A stretch of 64,000 bases of DNA from Armatimonadota bacterium. Lineage in GTDB: Bacteria > Armatimonadota > Fimbriimonadia > Fimbriimonadales > Fimbriimonadaceae. A program made the position numbers and the translations under genes. Shown in pieces: positions 1 to 8,424 of this stretch. Location of the stretch: assembly GCA_016125185.1 (NCBI GenBank), contig WGMG01000001.1, positions 558,001-622,000 of the forward strand, in the 5' to 3' direction. The notes under the pieces are model-generated. The model saw nothing but the letters and a program-made list of their open reading frames with translations, did no database searches and was not told the origin of the DNA. Numbering within the stretch: position 1 is the stretch's first letter; each line of letters opens with the position of its first letter.

Positions 1-135
1 GTCAACAACGTCAAGCCCGAATATCAGCTCACTATCGTGGGCCTCATTCTCGTCCTTTCCGTCTTCGCTCAGAACGTTGCCGCCAGTTTTTCGAACACAC
101 GACAACCCAAACCAACTAAAATTCAGACAGGTTAA
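1..135 (+). CDS. C-terminal end of sugar ABC transporter permease (partial)
   Basis: The frame is open from the first base and stops with TAA at 133-135. The visible 44 residues read as a final hydrophobic membrane segment (LTIVGLILVLSVFAQNV) followed by a short polar tail, which is how ABC permeases of the ribose/rhamnose type end. The stop lies six bases before the substrate-binding lipoprotein, so the two are almost certainly in one operon and transport the same sugar. The start lies outside the window. The rhamnose assignment rests on the downstream genes. Confidence 0.7.
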   Translation, partial: VNNVKPEYQLTIVGLILVLSVFAQNVAASFSNTRQPKPTKIQTG

Positions 136-141
136 TCAAAG

Positions 142-1218
142 ATGATCCGTATTGCTCCCAATTTCATCCTAGCCGCCTCGGTTTTGGCCGCCCTCTTCGT
201 CGCCGGCTGTAACGGTGGCTCCTCGACCGAGTCTTCGTCTGCCTCAACCAGCACCAGCGGTGGTGGAGGATCGAAGTTGAAAGTGGTCTTTATTCCCAAG
301 GATGCCGCCAACCCCTACTTCAAGCAGGTTGATGCCGGTCTCCAAGACGCCGCAAAAGAATTCGGCTTTGACTATCAACAGCAGGGCCCCGCGACCGCCG
401 ACGCAACTTCCCAGCTAACCATTATCAAAGACCAGATTCAGCGCCACGTTGACGTCATCGTGCTCTCTGCCAACAGCCCAGATGCTCTCAACGAAGCCCT
501 CGACGATGCCCGCGCGAAAGGCATTGTCGTAGTCACCGTCGACGCCGACCTGACCGGCAATGAGTCCCACCGCGACGTCGGCATTCTCCCCACTTCTCCC
601 GAAAAGATTGGTCAAGGTCAGGTCGAACTCCTCGGCAAGGAGATGAACTACCAAGGCGATTTCGCCATCCTCAGCGCCACCACCGATGCCCCGAACCAGA
701 ACGCCTGGATCGCCATCATGAAGAAGACCCTCGAGGATCCCAAGTACGCCAAGATGAAGCTCGTTGACACCGTTTACGGCAACGACGAAGCCCAAAAGTC
801 ATCCACCGAAATGGAAGGTCTGCTCACCAAGTACCCGAACCTCAAAGGCGTCGTCTCTCCCACCTCGGTCGGCTTCGCCGCCGCCGCCCAAGTCCTCGAA
901 AACTCGGGCATGTATCCGGGCGGGGCCAAGGCTGTTAACGGTGGCATTTACCTAACGGGCCTTAGTACGCCAAATCAGCTAAAGAAATTTGTCCAAAATG
1001 GGACCATCACCGCCTTCCAGCTTTGGCAACCCAAGGACATGGGCTACCTTGCTGGCTACCTCGGTACCGCCGCCAAAGAAAAGAAGATCGAACTCAAGTT
1101 CGGCGCGGAAGTAACCGGACCCAAGGGCGACAAACTCAAGCTCGACGACAAGGGTGTCGTTTTCGCCGGTGACCTTCTCACCTTCGACAAATCCAACATC
1201 GACAAATACGACTACTGA
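142..1218 (+). CDS. rhaS: Rhamnose-type ABC transporter substrate-binding lipoprotein
   Basis: A 358-residue periplasmic sugar-binding protein of the Peripla_BP_4 (RbsB/RhaS) fold. Residues 1-23 are a lipoprotein signal ending in the lipobox VAGC, so Cys23 is the expected lipidation site. A Ser/Gly-rich tether follows. The mature domain begins with VVFIPKDAANPYFKQV, the usual first strand and ligand loop, and contains DVIVLSANSPDAL and VVTVDAD, typical of the hinge region. It lies between a permease end and the rhamnulose-phosphate aldolase, and its last base overlaps the aldolase start (TGATG-type junction at 1216-1220). The fold is secure. Rhamnose as ligand is inferred from the pathway genes that follow. 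Confidence 0.85.
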   Translation: MIRIAPNFILAASVLAALFVAGCNGGSSTESSSASTSTSGGGGSKLKVVFIPKDAANPYFKQVDAGLQDAAKEFGFDYQQQGPATADATSQLTIIKDQIQRHVDVIVLSANSPDALNEALDDARAKGIVVVTVDADLTGNESHRDVGILPTSPEKIGQGQVELLGKEMNYQGDFAILSATTDAPNQNAWIAIMKKTLEDPKYAKMKLVDTVYGNDEAQKSSTEMEGLLTKYPNLKGVVSPTSVGFAAAAQVLENSGMYPGGAKAVNGGIYLTGLSTPNQLKKFVQNGTITAFQLWQPKDMGYLAGYLGTAAKEKKIELKFGAEVTGPKGDKLKLDDKGVVFAGDLLTFDKSNIDKYDY

Positions 1219-3287
1219 TGCCAAATCCGAACTCGATCATCGCCAGCCTTTGGGATGCCTCCGCGGCTCCCACCGACCCGCTCGACCTCCTGGTCTATGC
1301 GTCCAACCTGCTAGGTTCCGACCCCCGAATCACCAACTTTGGGGGCGGCAACACCTCGTCCAAGGTGACCGCAACCGACCCGCTGACGGGTGAACCGGTC
1401 GAGGTTCTATGGGTCAAAGGCTCCGGCGGTGACCTCGGTTCGGCTAAGCGCGGCAACTTCGCCTCGCTCTACCAGTCGTCCGTCCTGCGGCTCGAACAGA
1501 TCGTGAAGGATCGCGGACTCCACGAGGACGATGTCGTCGGCCTCTACCGCCACTGCATTTTCGACCTCAACCCCTCGGCCCCGTCCATCGATACACCGCT
1601 CCATGCGTTCGTGCCCTACGCCGCCGTATCCCACATGCACTCCGATTCGGTCATCGCGATCGCCGCATCCGAGAACTGCGAGGATCTGACGAAGCAAGCC
1701 TTCGGAGGCGAAATGGGCTTCCTGCCGTGGAAGCGCCCGGGCTTCGACCTCGGTCTCATGCTGCGCGACGTCATCGCCTCCAACCCCGGCATCAAAGGCG
1801 CGATGATGCAGTCCCACGGCTTCATCTGCTGGGCCGACACGTGGCAGGAGTGCTACGAACTCACCCTCAAATTCATCAACCAGGCCACCGAGTTCATCGA
1901 GAAAAACACCAAGAACGCGACGCCCTTCGGCCAGCTTGGCTCTCCGACCACTGACGTCCAACTCTCCGACCTGCTTCCGATTCTCCGCGGAAAGGTCGCA
2001 TTCAATGGCAAGAAGCTCATCGCCTCCGTCGATCAGTCACCCGAGGTCCTCGAATACCTTTCCGGCTCCGAAATGGCGCGCCTAGCCCAACTCGGAACCT
2101 CGTGTCCCGACCACTTTCTTCGTACCAAAATCCGCCCTCTCGTGCTCACTCCCACACTGGATGAAGCCGAGATCGAAGCCGCCTTCGCCGCCTTCCGCGC
2201 CGACTACGAGGCCTACTACAATCGGTGCCGTCTCGACGACTCACCCGCGATGCGCAACCCGAATCCCAGCATCGTCCTCCTTCCCGGCCTCGGCATGGTC
2301 AGCTTTGGCAAAAACGCCCAAGAGGCGAGTGTCACCGGCGCGTTTTACAAAAACGCCATCGCCGTCATGCGCGGTGCCGAGCGGGTCAGCAAGTACGTCG
2401 CCCTCCCCGAGCAGGAGGCCTTCAACATCGAATACTGGCAGCTAGAAGAAGCCAAGCTCAAGCGCATGCCGCCCGAAAAGGAAATGTCGGGCCAAATCGC
2501 CGTCGTCACGGGTGGCGCGTCGGGCATCGGCAAAGCCACCGCCCGCAAGATGATCGGCCTGGGCGCTCACGTCGCCATCCTCGACATCAACGAAGACGGC
2601 CTCGCCAAAACCGCCGCCGAGCTACAAGCCTTGGCAACGTCCAAAAACGTCATCATCGGAATCCGATGTGATGTCACTAGCGCTGATTCTATCCGCGATG
2701 CCTGCGCCAAAGTCGTCGCGACCTACGGCGGCCTCGATGTCGTCGTCGCCAACGCAGGTAATGCCCGCCGAGGCTCGGTCGCCGACACATCGCCTGCCGA
2801 CTACGAACTCCTCAGCAGTCTCCTCATGAAGGGTTATTTCGACACCCTCGGCGAGGCGATCAAGATCATGCTCCTGCAAAAAACCGGCGGGTCGTGCGTC
2901 GTCGTTGGCTCCAAAAATGGCGTGGCTGCGGGTAACAACGCCGCGCTTTACTCCGCCGCAAAAGCCTTCGAACTACACCTCATGCGCGTCACCGCGTCCG
3001 ACTTCGCTAAGCACGGAATCCGGTGCAACGCGATCAACCCCGACGGCGTGGTCACCGACTCCGCTATCTGGTCCGCCGAGTGGAAGGAGCAGACCGCCAA
3101 AGCCCTCGGCATTAAGCCTGAAGAACTGGTCGAGCACTACGCCAAGCGGTCCCTCTTGGGCACCGTCGTCACCCCCGACGATTGCGCCGAAGCCATCTGC
3201 TGGCTCGGAAGCGACGCTCGCAGTAGCCGCACCACCGGGTGCGTCATCACCGTCGACGGCGGCAACAAGGAGGGCTTCCTACGGTAG
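1218..3287 (+). CDS. rhaEW: Bifunctional rhamnulose-1-phosphate aldolase / L-lactaldehyde dehydrogenase
   Basis: A 689-residue fusion. Residues 1 to about 400 are a class II aldolase/adducin domain with the zinc-ligand motif SHMHSDS (His139, His141) and a further His in QSHGF near 199. This half splits rhamnulose-1-phosphate into DHAP and L-lactaldehyde. Residues about 425-689 are a short-chain dehydrogenase with the nucleotide-binding glycine motif VVTGGASGIGKAT and the catalytic YSAAK near 577, predicted to oxidise lactaldehyde to L-lactate. Length and domain order match the known fused family (YuxG-like). It is followed directly by LutABC, which would oxidise the lactate. The start overlaps the preceding stop, indicating translational coupling. 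Confidence 0.93.
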   Translation: MPNPNSIIASLWDASAAPTDPLDLLVYASNLLGSDPRITNFGGGNTSSKVTATDPLTGEPVEVLWVKGSGGDLGSAKRGNFASLYQSSVLRLEQIVKDRGLHEDDVVGLYRHCIFDLNPSAPSIDTPLHAFVPYAAVSHMHSDSVIAIAASENCEDLTKQAFGGEMGFLPWKRPGFDLGLMLRDVIASNPGIKGAMMQSHGFICWADTWQECYELTLKFINQATEFIEKNTKNATPFGQLGSPTTDVQLSDLLPILRGKVAFNGKKLIASVDQSPEVLEYLSGSEMARLAQLGTSCPDHFLRTKIRPLVLTPTLDEAEIEAAFAAFRADYEAYYNRCRLDDSPAMRNPNPSIVLLPGLGMVSFGKNAQEASVTGAFYKNAIAVMRGAERVSKYVALPEQEAFNIEYWQLEEAKLKRMPPEKEMSGQIAVVTGGASGIGKATARKMIGLGAHVAILDINEDGLAKTAAELQALATSKNVIIGIRCDVTSADSIRDACAKVVATYGGLDVVVANAGNARRGSVADTSPADYELLSSLLMKGYFDTLGEAIKIMLLQKTGGSCVVVGSKNGVAAGNNAALYSAAKAFELHLMRVTASDFAKHGIRCNAINPDGVVTDSAIWSAEWKEQTAKALGIKPEELVEHYAKRSLLGTVVTPDDCAEAICWLGSDARSSRTTGCVITVDGGNKEGFLR

Positions 3288-3304
3288 GCGACGACGTCCA
3301 CTTG

Positions 3305-3997
3305 ATGCTGACCTGCCTCTGCGACGCCTTCTACGGCGGCGTGGGCATCGCCACCGTCAAGGTCCTGGAGCACGTCGGCTGTAAGGTTCATTTCGACGAG
3401 CGGCAGTCCTGCTGTGGACAGCCACCCTTCAACGCGGGTGACTGGAAGCATGCCCGCGAAATCGCCCGGCATTGCCAAAGCATCCTCTTCCGCGACGGCC
3501 AAGTCGTCGTTACTCCCAGCGCCTCATGCGCCGCCATGGTCCGCGAAGGGTATCACCTCCTCTTTTCCGACGAGGGTCCGCCGATGGCCTTTGAATTGTC
3601 CGAGTTTCTTACCAAGGAGAAAGGAATAATGGAATGGAAAACCACCATTCCGTACAAGAAACGGATCGCCTTCCATCGAGCGTGTCACGGCCGCGCCATC
3701 GGACTCACGAGCCAAGCCGAAAAGCTCATTGCCTCCATCCCCGGCGTCGAACTCGTCCCCATCGATAACGCGGAGCAGTGCTGTGGCTTCGGCGGAGCCT
3801 TTTGCGTCGGTGAACCTCACCTCTCAACCCAGATCGGACAGGCGAAGATCGACACGCTTCTTGCCGCTAAACCCGACGAAATCGTAAGCGGCGATATGGG
3901 ATGCCTGATGCACCTCGGCGGAATGCTCAAACGCGCCGACAACCCCATCTCCATCCGCCACTATTCAGAGATTTTAGCGGAGACAATTCCATGCTAA
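3305..3997 (+). CDS. lutA: LutA-like (Fe-S)-binding lactate oxidation subunit
   Basis: About 230 residues with two cysteine-rich domains, each carrying the CCG signature: SCCGQPPFN near residue 37 and QCCGFGGAF near 160. This is the LutA/LldE pattern. With LutB and LutC it forms the cytoplasmic iron-sulfur L-lactate dehydrogenase that makes pyruvate. The start is uncertain. ATG at 3305 gives MLTCLCDAF, slightly short of homologues, which usually have a few residues before the first strand. TTG at 3302 adds one residue, and an ATG at 3239 would overlap the aldolase by 49 bases. The gap to the aldolase is only 17 bases. A repeat-filled gap follows before LutB. Confidence 0.88.
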   Translation: MLTCLCDAFYGGVGIATVKVLEHVGCKVHFDERQSCCGQPPFNAGDWKHAREIARHCQSILFRDGQVVVTPSASCAAMVREGYHLLFSDEGPPMAFELSEFLTKEKGIMEWKTTIPYKKRIAFHRACHGRAIGLTSQAEKLIASIPGVELVPIDNAEQCCGFGGAFCVGEPHLSTQIGQAKIDTLLAAKPDEIVSGDMGCLMHLGGMLKRADNPISIRHYSEILAETIPC

Positions 3998-4101
3998 ACC
4001 CTCACTACAATGGGGAGCCTCTTTGCTGTACTTCCAAATTTGTGGCTCTTTCGAATGCCAATGACCGGTTGAGCTCTAAAGATCAAACTTCTGGATTCTG
4101 C

Positions 4102-4213
4102 CAACCCGATCCCGGAGGGATCGCAGATGGTAGCCAGGGTGTCGAAGACCCCTGGATAGCCCCCGATACCGAAAAGGTCCAAGCCCGAAGGGCCCGGTCG
4201 TTACGACCGCAAG
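4102..4213 (+). repeat. Repeat R1, copy 1
   Basis: About 110 bp, shared with 4501-4610 and 6641-6751 at roughly 90 percent identity. It contains three small hairpins in a fixed order: CCAGGG..GTC-GAA-GAC..CCTGG, then GCCCGAAGGGC, then GGTCGTTACGACC. One reading frame stays open in each copy and would encode IADGSQGVEDPWIAP, which explains spurious ORFs over the element. Confidence 0.9.
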
Positions 4214-4268
4214 ATCAACGGTACGGATTATCTGATCGACCTAACACCTACGCCCCCCTATCGCCTAC

Positions 4269-4472
4269 ACCTACCACCTTCCAACTTTCGACCAACGCAG
4301 GGCTGAAGGCCCGTTCTAACTTAGCCCAGTCTGGAGAGCCGAGAATCGGCTCGGAGGGCTGGGTAGGCACCATGGCCAGAAGAAGTCCAAGGAGCGAAGT
4401 CGAAGACCCCGCCGAGCTTGCGAGGGAAATGGAGCGAAGCGGAATCGGGGCGACCCGGCGATTATCGCCGCC
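4269..4472 (+). repeat. Repeat R2, copy 1 (longest)
   Basis: About 200 bp, starting at CCTACCACCTTCCA and ending at the GGCGATTATCGCC hairpin. The core GGGCTGAAGGCCCG, then AACTTAGCCCAG, then a variable segment, then GGCTGGG is repeated at 6818-6975 and, inverted, at 13289-13410. This copy carries an extra purine-rich segment of about 50 bp (GAGCGAAG-like units) that the other copies lack. Confidence 0.88.
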
Positions 4473-4500
4473 TCTCCAACCAAATGACGACGCCGCCAAT

Positions 4501-4610
4501 CCCGATCCCAGAGGGATCGCAGATGGTAGCCAGGGTGTCGAAGACCCCTGGATAGCCCCCGATACCGAAAAAGTCCAAGCCCTTAGGGCCCGGTCGTTAC
4601 GACCGCAAGA
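4501..4610 (+). repeat. Repeat R1, copy 2
   Basis: Nearly identical to 4102-4213, with changes in the GCCCGAAGGGC hairpin (here GCCCTTAGGGC) that keep the stem and alter only the loop. It ends 14 bases before the lutB Shine-Dalgarno site. Confidence 0.9.
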
Positions 4611-4634
4611 AAACGCCACCAACGGAGGCCCCAA

Positions 4635-5999
4635 ATGAGCACGCGCGTCGACCAATACGCCGAAAACATCCCCCAAACCACGGCTCGCAACGTCCAAAAC
4701 GCCTCCGCCGCGAAAACCGCCTCGCGAACAACCGCCCTCGCCGGACTCTTCCGCGACCCCGGCCGGGCCCAAGACTACGCCGCCGCCACAAAATCCTACG
4801 TCTTGGACAATTTGGGAGCCCTTCTTCGCGAATTTGAGGAAAAATGTATCCAAAACGGCGTCCAGGTCCACTGGGCCGAAGACGCCGCCGAGGCCCGCCA
4901 AATCGTCCTCGACATCTGCAAATCCGCGGCCCCCGCTGGATGCCCCATCGTCAAAGCCAAATCGATGGCCACCGAGGAAATCCACCTCAATCACGCCCTC
5001 GAAGACGCAGGCTATCACCCCATCGAAACCGATCTCGGCGAATTCGTCGTCCAAATCGACGACGACGTGCCTACCCACATCGTCACCCCGATCATCCACA
5101 AGAACCGCAACGAGATTTCCAAAAGCTTCGTTCGCGAACACCTCGGCCCCGAAACCACCGTTCCCGAGGAGCTAGCTGGCCAAGCCCGTCAATACCTCCG
5201 TTCCAAATTCCGCGAAGCCCCCATCGGCATCAGCGGAGTCAACTTCGGCATCGCCGAAACCGGACGACTCGTTCTTGTCGAAAACGAAGGTAACAGCCGA
5301 CTTTCGACCACCGCTACCGATACCCACATCGCGGTAATGGGGCTCGAAAAACTTCTCCCGATCGAGGCCGATCTCGCCGTATTCCTCCCCCTCCTTGCCG
5401 GATCTGCTACTGGCCAGCGCATCACCACTTACACCCATTTCATCTCGGGTCCCCGCAAAGAAGACGAGGCCGACGGCCCCCAATCCGTCCATGTCGTCAT
5501 CCTCGACAACGGCCGGAGCAAGATCATGGCTGGCCCCTACCGAGACATCCTTCGCTGTATTCGGTGCGGCGCATGCCTCAACGTCTGCCCCGTCTATCGC
5601 CGCGTAGGCGGCCACGGCTACAAGCATGTCTATAGCGGCCCGCTTGGCGCCGTCCTTGCGCCGGGACTCGAAGGCGTCGAAGCCTATGGAGACCTCGCCA
5701 AAGCCTCGTCGCTCTGTGGCGCGTGCGAAGAAGTCTGCCCGGTACGGATTCCCATTCCCCGCATGTTGCTCCAGCTTCGCGATGAATCCGTGAGGAAGAA
5801 GGTTGTCAAAGACGCGGTGCCCTGGTCGCTCTACTCGATCGGCACTCGGAGCTCCTTCTTGTGGCGAGCCGGACTCACCATGCTCCCGATGGCCTCGCAT
5901 GCGCCCCATCCGCTCAAGAGTCAGTGGACTTCCAGCCGAGACCTGCCCGAGCCCAACGAAGAATCTTTCCGGAGGTGGTGGCATGGCCGGGAGTCGTGA
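4635..5999 (+). CDS. lutB: LutB, iron-sulfur LUD-domain lactate oxidation subunit
   Basis: 454 residues. The first 300 form a LUD domain (SKSFVREHLG, GISGVNFGIAETGRLVLVENEGN). Two [4Fe-4S] ferredoxin-like motifs follow: CIRCGACLNVCPVYR near residue 307 and CGACEEVCPVRIPIP near 358. This arrangement defines LutB/YkgF. It acts with LutA and LutC to oxidise L-lactate to pyruvate. GGAGG seven bases before the ATG at 4635 fixes the start. The last 17 bases overlap lutC. The protein has a polar, Ala-rich N-terminus of about 30 residues before the domain. Confidence 0.93.
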   Translation: MSTRVDQYAENIPQTTARNVQNASAAKTASRTTALAGLFRDPGRAQDYAAATKSYVLDNLGALLREFEEKCIQNGVQVHWAEDAAEARQIVLDICKSAAPAGCPIVKAKSMATEEIHLNHALEDAGYHPIETDLGEFVVQIDDDVPTHIVTPIIHKNRNEISKSFVREHLGPETTVPEELAGQARQYLRSKFREAPIGISGVNFGIAETGRLVLVENEGNSRLSTTATDTHIAVMGLEKLLPIEADLAVFLPLLAGSATGQRITTYTHFISGPRKEDEADGPQSVHVVILDNGRSKIMAGPYRDILRCIRCGACLNVCPVYRRVGGHGYKHVYSGPLGAVLAPGLEGVEAYGDLAKASSLCGACEEVCPVRIPIPRMLLQLRDESVRKKVVKDAVPWSLYSIGTRSSFLWRAGLTMLPMASHAPHPLKSQWTSSRDLPEPNEESFRRWWHGRES

Positions 6000-6528
6000 T
6001 CGTATCCTCGACCGTCTTCCCGCCGCCGGGACTCCCAAGCCACAAATCGAGGTGGAGTCGGCCTTCGTAGGTGAGGACTTTTGGGCCGCCTTCGAAGCCC
6101 AACTGAACGCCCTCGGCGGACGCATCATCGACCGGGACGAACTCGCGCAATTCGGTCAACAACGAACATTGGTCGAAGAAGCCGCAACTCTGATCCTCGA
6201 TTCACTCGGCATCAAAATCGACAATAATCCCGCCACCTGGGACGTTGCCGTGGGAATTTCCGTCGCTGACTTCGCCATCGCCGAAACCGGAAGCCTAGCC
6301 GTCTCCGCCGGACCCCGAAAGCTCCGCTTGTCGAGCCTCGTCCCTCCCGTCAATGTCATGCTTGTCAACAAGAAGTCTATCGTGGCCAAACTGTCCGATG
6401 CGATTCCGCTCATCTCGTCTCGCTCATCCGCCCTCATCACTGGCCCCAGCCGCACCGCCGACATCGAAGGCATCTTGGTCCGAGGCGTCCACGGCCCCGG
6501 AGAACTTTTGGTCTACGTCTTTGAGTAG
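5983..6528 (+). CDS. lutC: LutC, LUD-domain lactate oxidation subunit
   Basis: 181 residues of the LUD (DUF162) family with the conserved VGISVADFAIAETGSLAV and the C-terminal SALITGPSRTADIEG, which match LutC/YkgG. The ATG at 5983 is chosen because a strong Shine-Dalgarno site, GGAGGTGG at 5971-5978, lies just upstream, and because the longer frame from 5803 would overlap the LutB cysteine motif region without homology to LutC. It overlaps lutB by 17 bases, so the two are coupled. It completes the lactate oxidase needed after the lactaldehyde dehydrogenase step. Confidence 0.92.
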   Translation: MAGSRDRILDRLPAAGTPKPQIEVESAFVGEDFWAAFEAQLNALGGRIIDRDELAQFGQQRTLVEEAATLILDSLGIKIDNNPATWDVAVGISVADFAIAETGSLAVSAGPRKLRLSSLVPPVNVMLVNKKSIVAKLSDAIPLISSRSSALITGPSRTADIEGILVRGVHGPGELLVYVFE

Positions 6529-6640
6529 TCCAATTCATGCCATGAAGGTCAAAGACAATCTTGCCGAAATTTTAGCGAACAGACTTGCGGGAACCCAAAT
6601 CCAACCATCCTATTCCCATTACCAAATCGCCGGATTCCAC

Positions 6641-6751
6641 CAACCCAATCCCGGAGGGATCACAGATGGTAGCCAGGGTGTCGAAGACCCCTGGATAGCC
6701 CCCGAAACCGAAGAAGTCCGAGCCCGCAGGTCCCGGTCGTTACGACCGCAG
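6641..6751 (+). repeat. Repeat R1, copy 3
   Basis: Third copy of R1. It differs from copy 1 by about ten substitutions, mostly outside the hairpins. The flanking words GGATTC..CCAACCC also match copy 1, so the true element may begin slightly upstream at about 6632. Confidence 0.88.
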
Positions 6752-6817
6752 GACCAAAGTTACGAATCGTCCATCGCATCAGAGGGACTCAAAACCTTCA
6801 CGCCCCTTGCACCCGCG

Positions 6818-6975
6818 CCTACCACCTTCCAGCCATTGACCAACGCAGGGCTGAAGGCCCGTATTAACTTAGCCCAGGTCGTAGTTCCGCAGGAACGGAG
6901 GCCTGGGTTGGGGTTCGTAACCGACAAAGTCCAAGGAGTCCCGAAAATGGGGACGACCCGGCGACTATCGCCGCC
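6818..6975 (+). repeat. Repeat R2, copy 2
   Basis: Second copy of R2, about 158 bp. The core from CCTACCACC through AACTTAGCCCAGG and the closing GGCGACTATCGCC hairpin match copy 1. The middle segment differs (GTTCCGCAGGAAC hairpin here). It ends 24 bases before the rhaB start. Confidence 0.88.
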
Positions 6976-6999
6976 AAAACGTGACCAAATGGTGACGAC

Positions 7000-8424
7000 A
7001 TGACAACTTCACTCGCCGTCGACATTGGAGCCGAAAGCGGGCGGGTCGTCGCCGGCGCCCTCGCCAACGACAAACTCACCATCCACGAAATCGCGCGCTT
7101 CCCCAACACGCCGATCAACTTGGACGGCTCGCTTCGCTGGAATATCCAGGAGCTCATCGCCAGCGTCCGCCAAGGCATCGACGCCTATTCCGGATCATTC
7201 CGATCGGTCGGCGTTGACACCTGGGGCGTCGATTACGTCCTGCTGGACAAAAACCAAAACCTGGTCGAACAACCCTACCACTACCGCGACCAACGAACCG
7301 ACGGCAAAATGGACGAGGTTGACAAAATCATCCCTCTCTCCGAAATTTACGCTGAAACCGGAATCCAATTCCTACCTTTTAACACCATATTTCAGCTATT
7401 TTCAGTACCAAAAAATACATTCAGCCAAACTCAAAGCCTTCTCACTATTCCTGACTACATCCTCCACCAACTCTCCCGCGAAAGGCAGATTGTCGGCGAA
7501 TACACCAACGCCACCACTACCCAACTCCTCAATGCCCGCACGAAAAATTGGTCAAAAAAACTTCTCGATGCCCTCGAAATTCCGTGCCAAATTGTGCCAA
7601 AAATCGTCGAGCCCGGCACCAACTTGGGCCCTCTCCAATCCAGCTCCGCCCAACTGATTGCCCCCGCGTGTCACGACACCGGGTCCGCCGTCGTCGCCAT
7701 CCCCAGCGCCTCGCCAAACGTCGCCTGGATCAGCTCTGGAACCTGGTCGATCCTGGGCATCGAGTCCCAAGAACCAATCATCAGCGACGAAACCTACCGC
7801 CTCAACTACACCAACGAGGGCGGTGTCTGCGGCACCGTCCGGTTCTGCAAAAACGTGATGGGTCTCTGGATCCTCCAGGAATGCCGCCGCCAATGGGACA
7901 ACGCCGGCTACGCCCAGCTCATGGCCGAAGCCCAATCGGCCAACTCGGTCGGCTCGTGGATCGATCCTGACGACAAACGCTTCCTCCCTCCCGGCGACAT
8001 GCCAACCCGAGTCCTCGACTTCCTCCGCGAAACCAATCAACAAACCCCAGCCACCCGAGGCGAGATGACCCGCCTAATCCTCGAAAGCCTTGCGCTCAAG
8101 TATCAAGTGCTGATCGACCAACTTGAAAACCTGCTTCAACGAAAGCTCGAAGCAATCCATATCTTCGGTGGCGGCTCGCAGAACACCCTGCTCAACCAAC
8201 TCACCGCCAACGCCACCAATCGTCCCGTCATCGCCGGTCCCGTTGAGGCCACCGCGATCGGCAACCTGCTGATGCAAAAAATTGCTATCGGCGAAATCCC
8301 CTGCCTTGCCGATGCCCGCGCCATCGTCCGTAACTCGTTCGATTGCTCCACGTTCGAACCTGGCGACGAAGTTCTTTGGTCTGAGAATCACCTTCGCTTC
8401 CAACGTTTGACCCGGACTAGCTAA
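7000..8424 (+). CDS. rhaB: Rhamnulokinase (FGGY family)
   Basis: 474 residues. The N-terminus has the ATPase phosphate loop VDIGAESGRV. VGVDTWGVDYVLLD is the sugar-site segment typical of rhamnulokinase, SSGTWSILGIE is the second phosphate loop, and IHIFGGGSQNTLLNQ is the adenosine motif. It phosphorylates L-rhamnulose at O1 in the cytoplasm and feeds the fused aldolase upstream. The segment 7370-7570 is more A-rich than its surroundings but stays in frame. The stop overlaps the stop of the convergent serine hydrolase gene by four bases. Confidence 0.94.
   Translation: MTTSLAVDIGAESGRVVAGALANDKLTIHEIARFPNTPINLDGSLRWNIQELIASVRQGIDAYSGSFRSVGVDTWGVDYVLLDKNQNLVEQPYHYRDQRTDGKMDEVDKIIPLSEIYAETGIQFLPFNTIFQLFSVPKNTFSQTQSLLTIPDYILHQLSRERQIVGEYTNATTTQLLNARTKNWSKKLLDALEIPCQIVPKIVEPGTNLGPLQSSSAQLIAPACHDTGSAVVAIPSASPNVAWISSGTWSILGIESQEPIISDETYRLNYTNEGGVCGTVRFCKNVMGLWILQECRRQWDNAGYAQLMAEAQSANSVGSWIDPDDKRFLPPGDMPTRVLDFLRETNQQTPATRGEMTRLILESLALKYQVLIDQLENLLQRKLEAIHIFGGGSQNTLLNQLTANATNRPVIAGPVEATAIGNLLMQKIAIGEIPCLADARAIVRNSFDCSTFEPGDEVLWSENHLRFQRLTRTS

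Larger units (their letters stand above)
3998..4634. other. 637-bp intergenic gap filled by repeats
   Basis: The stretch between lutA and lutB holds two copies of repeat R1 (4102-4213 and 4501-4610) around one copy of repeat R2 (4269-4472). An open frame crosses it on the plus strand, but its translation is repeat-derived and it also overlaps lutA and lutB, so I do not call a gene. A Shine-Dalgarno GGAGG at 4624-4628 belongs to lutB. I see no other gene and no convincing terminator. Confidence 0.8.
6529..6999. other. 471-bp intergenic gap holding R1 and R2
   Basis: Between lutC and rhaB the sequence holds R1 (6641-6751), then R2 (6818-6975), in the same order and orientation as in the lutA-lutB gap. 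The first 110 bases show nothing recognisable. A 216-residue frame across it is made of repeat sequence and is rejected. Confidence 0.8.

Noticed and set aside
3901-4638. A 245-residue open frame on the plus strand
   Set aside because: It overlaps lutA and lutB, and its middle is translated repeat R1/R2 (IADGSQGVEDPWIAP appears twice).
6353-7003. A 216-residue open frame on the plus strand
   Set aside because: It begins inside lutC in another frame and runs through R1 and R2.
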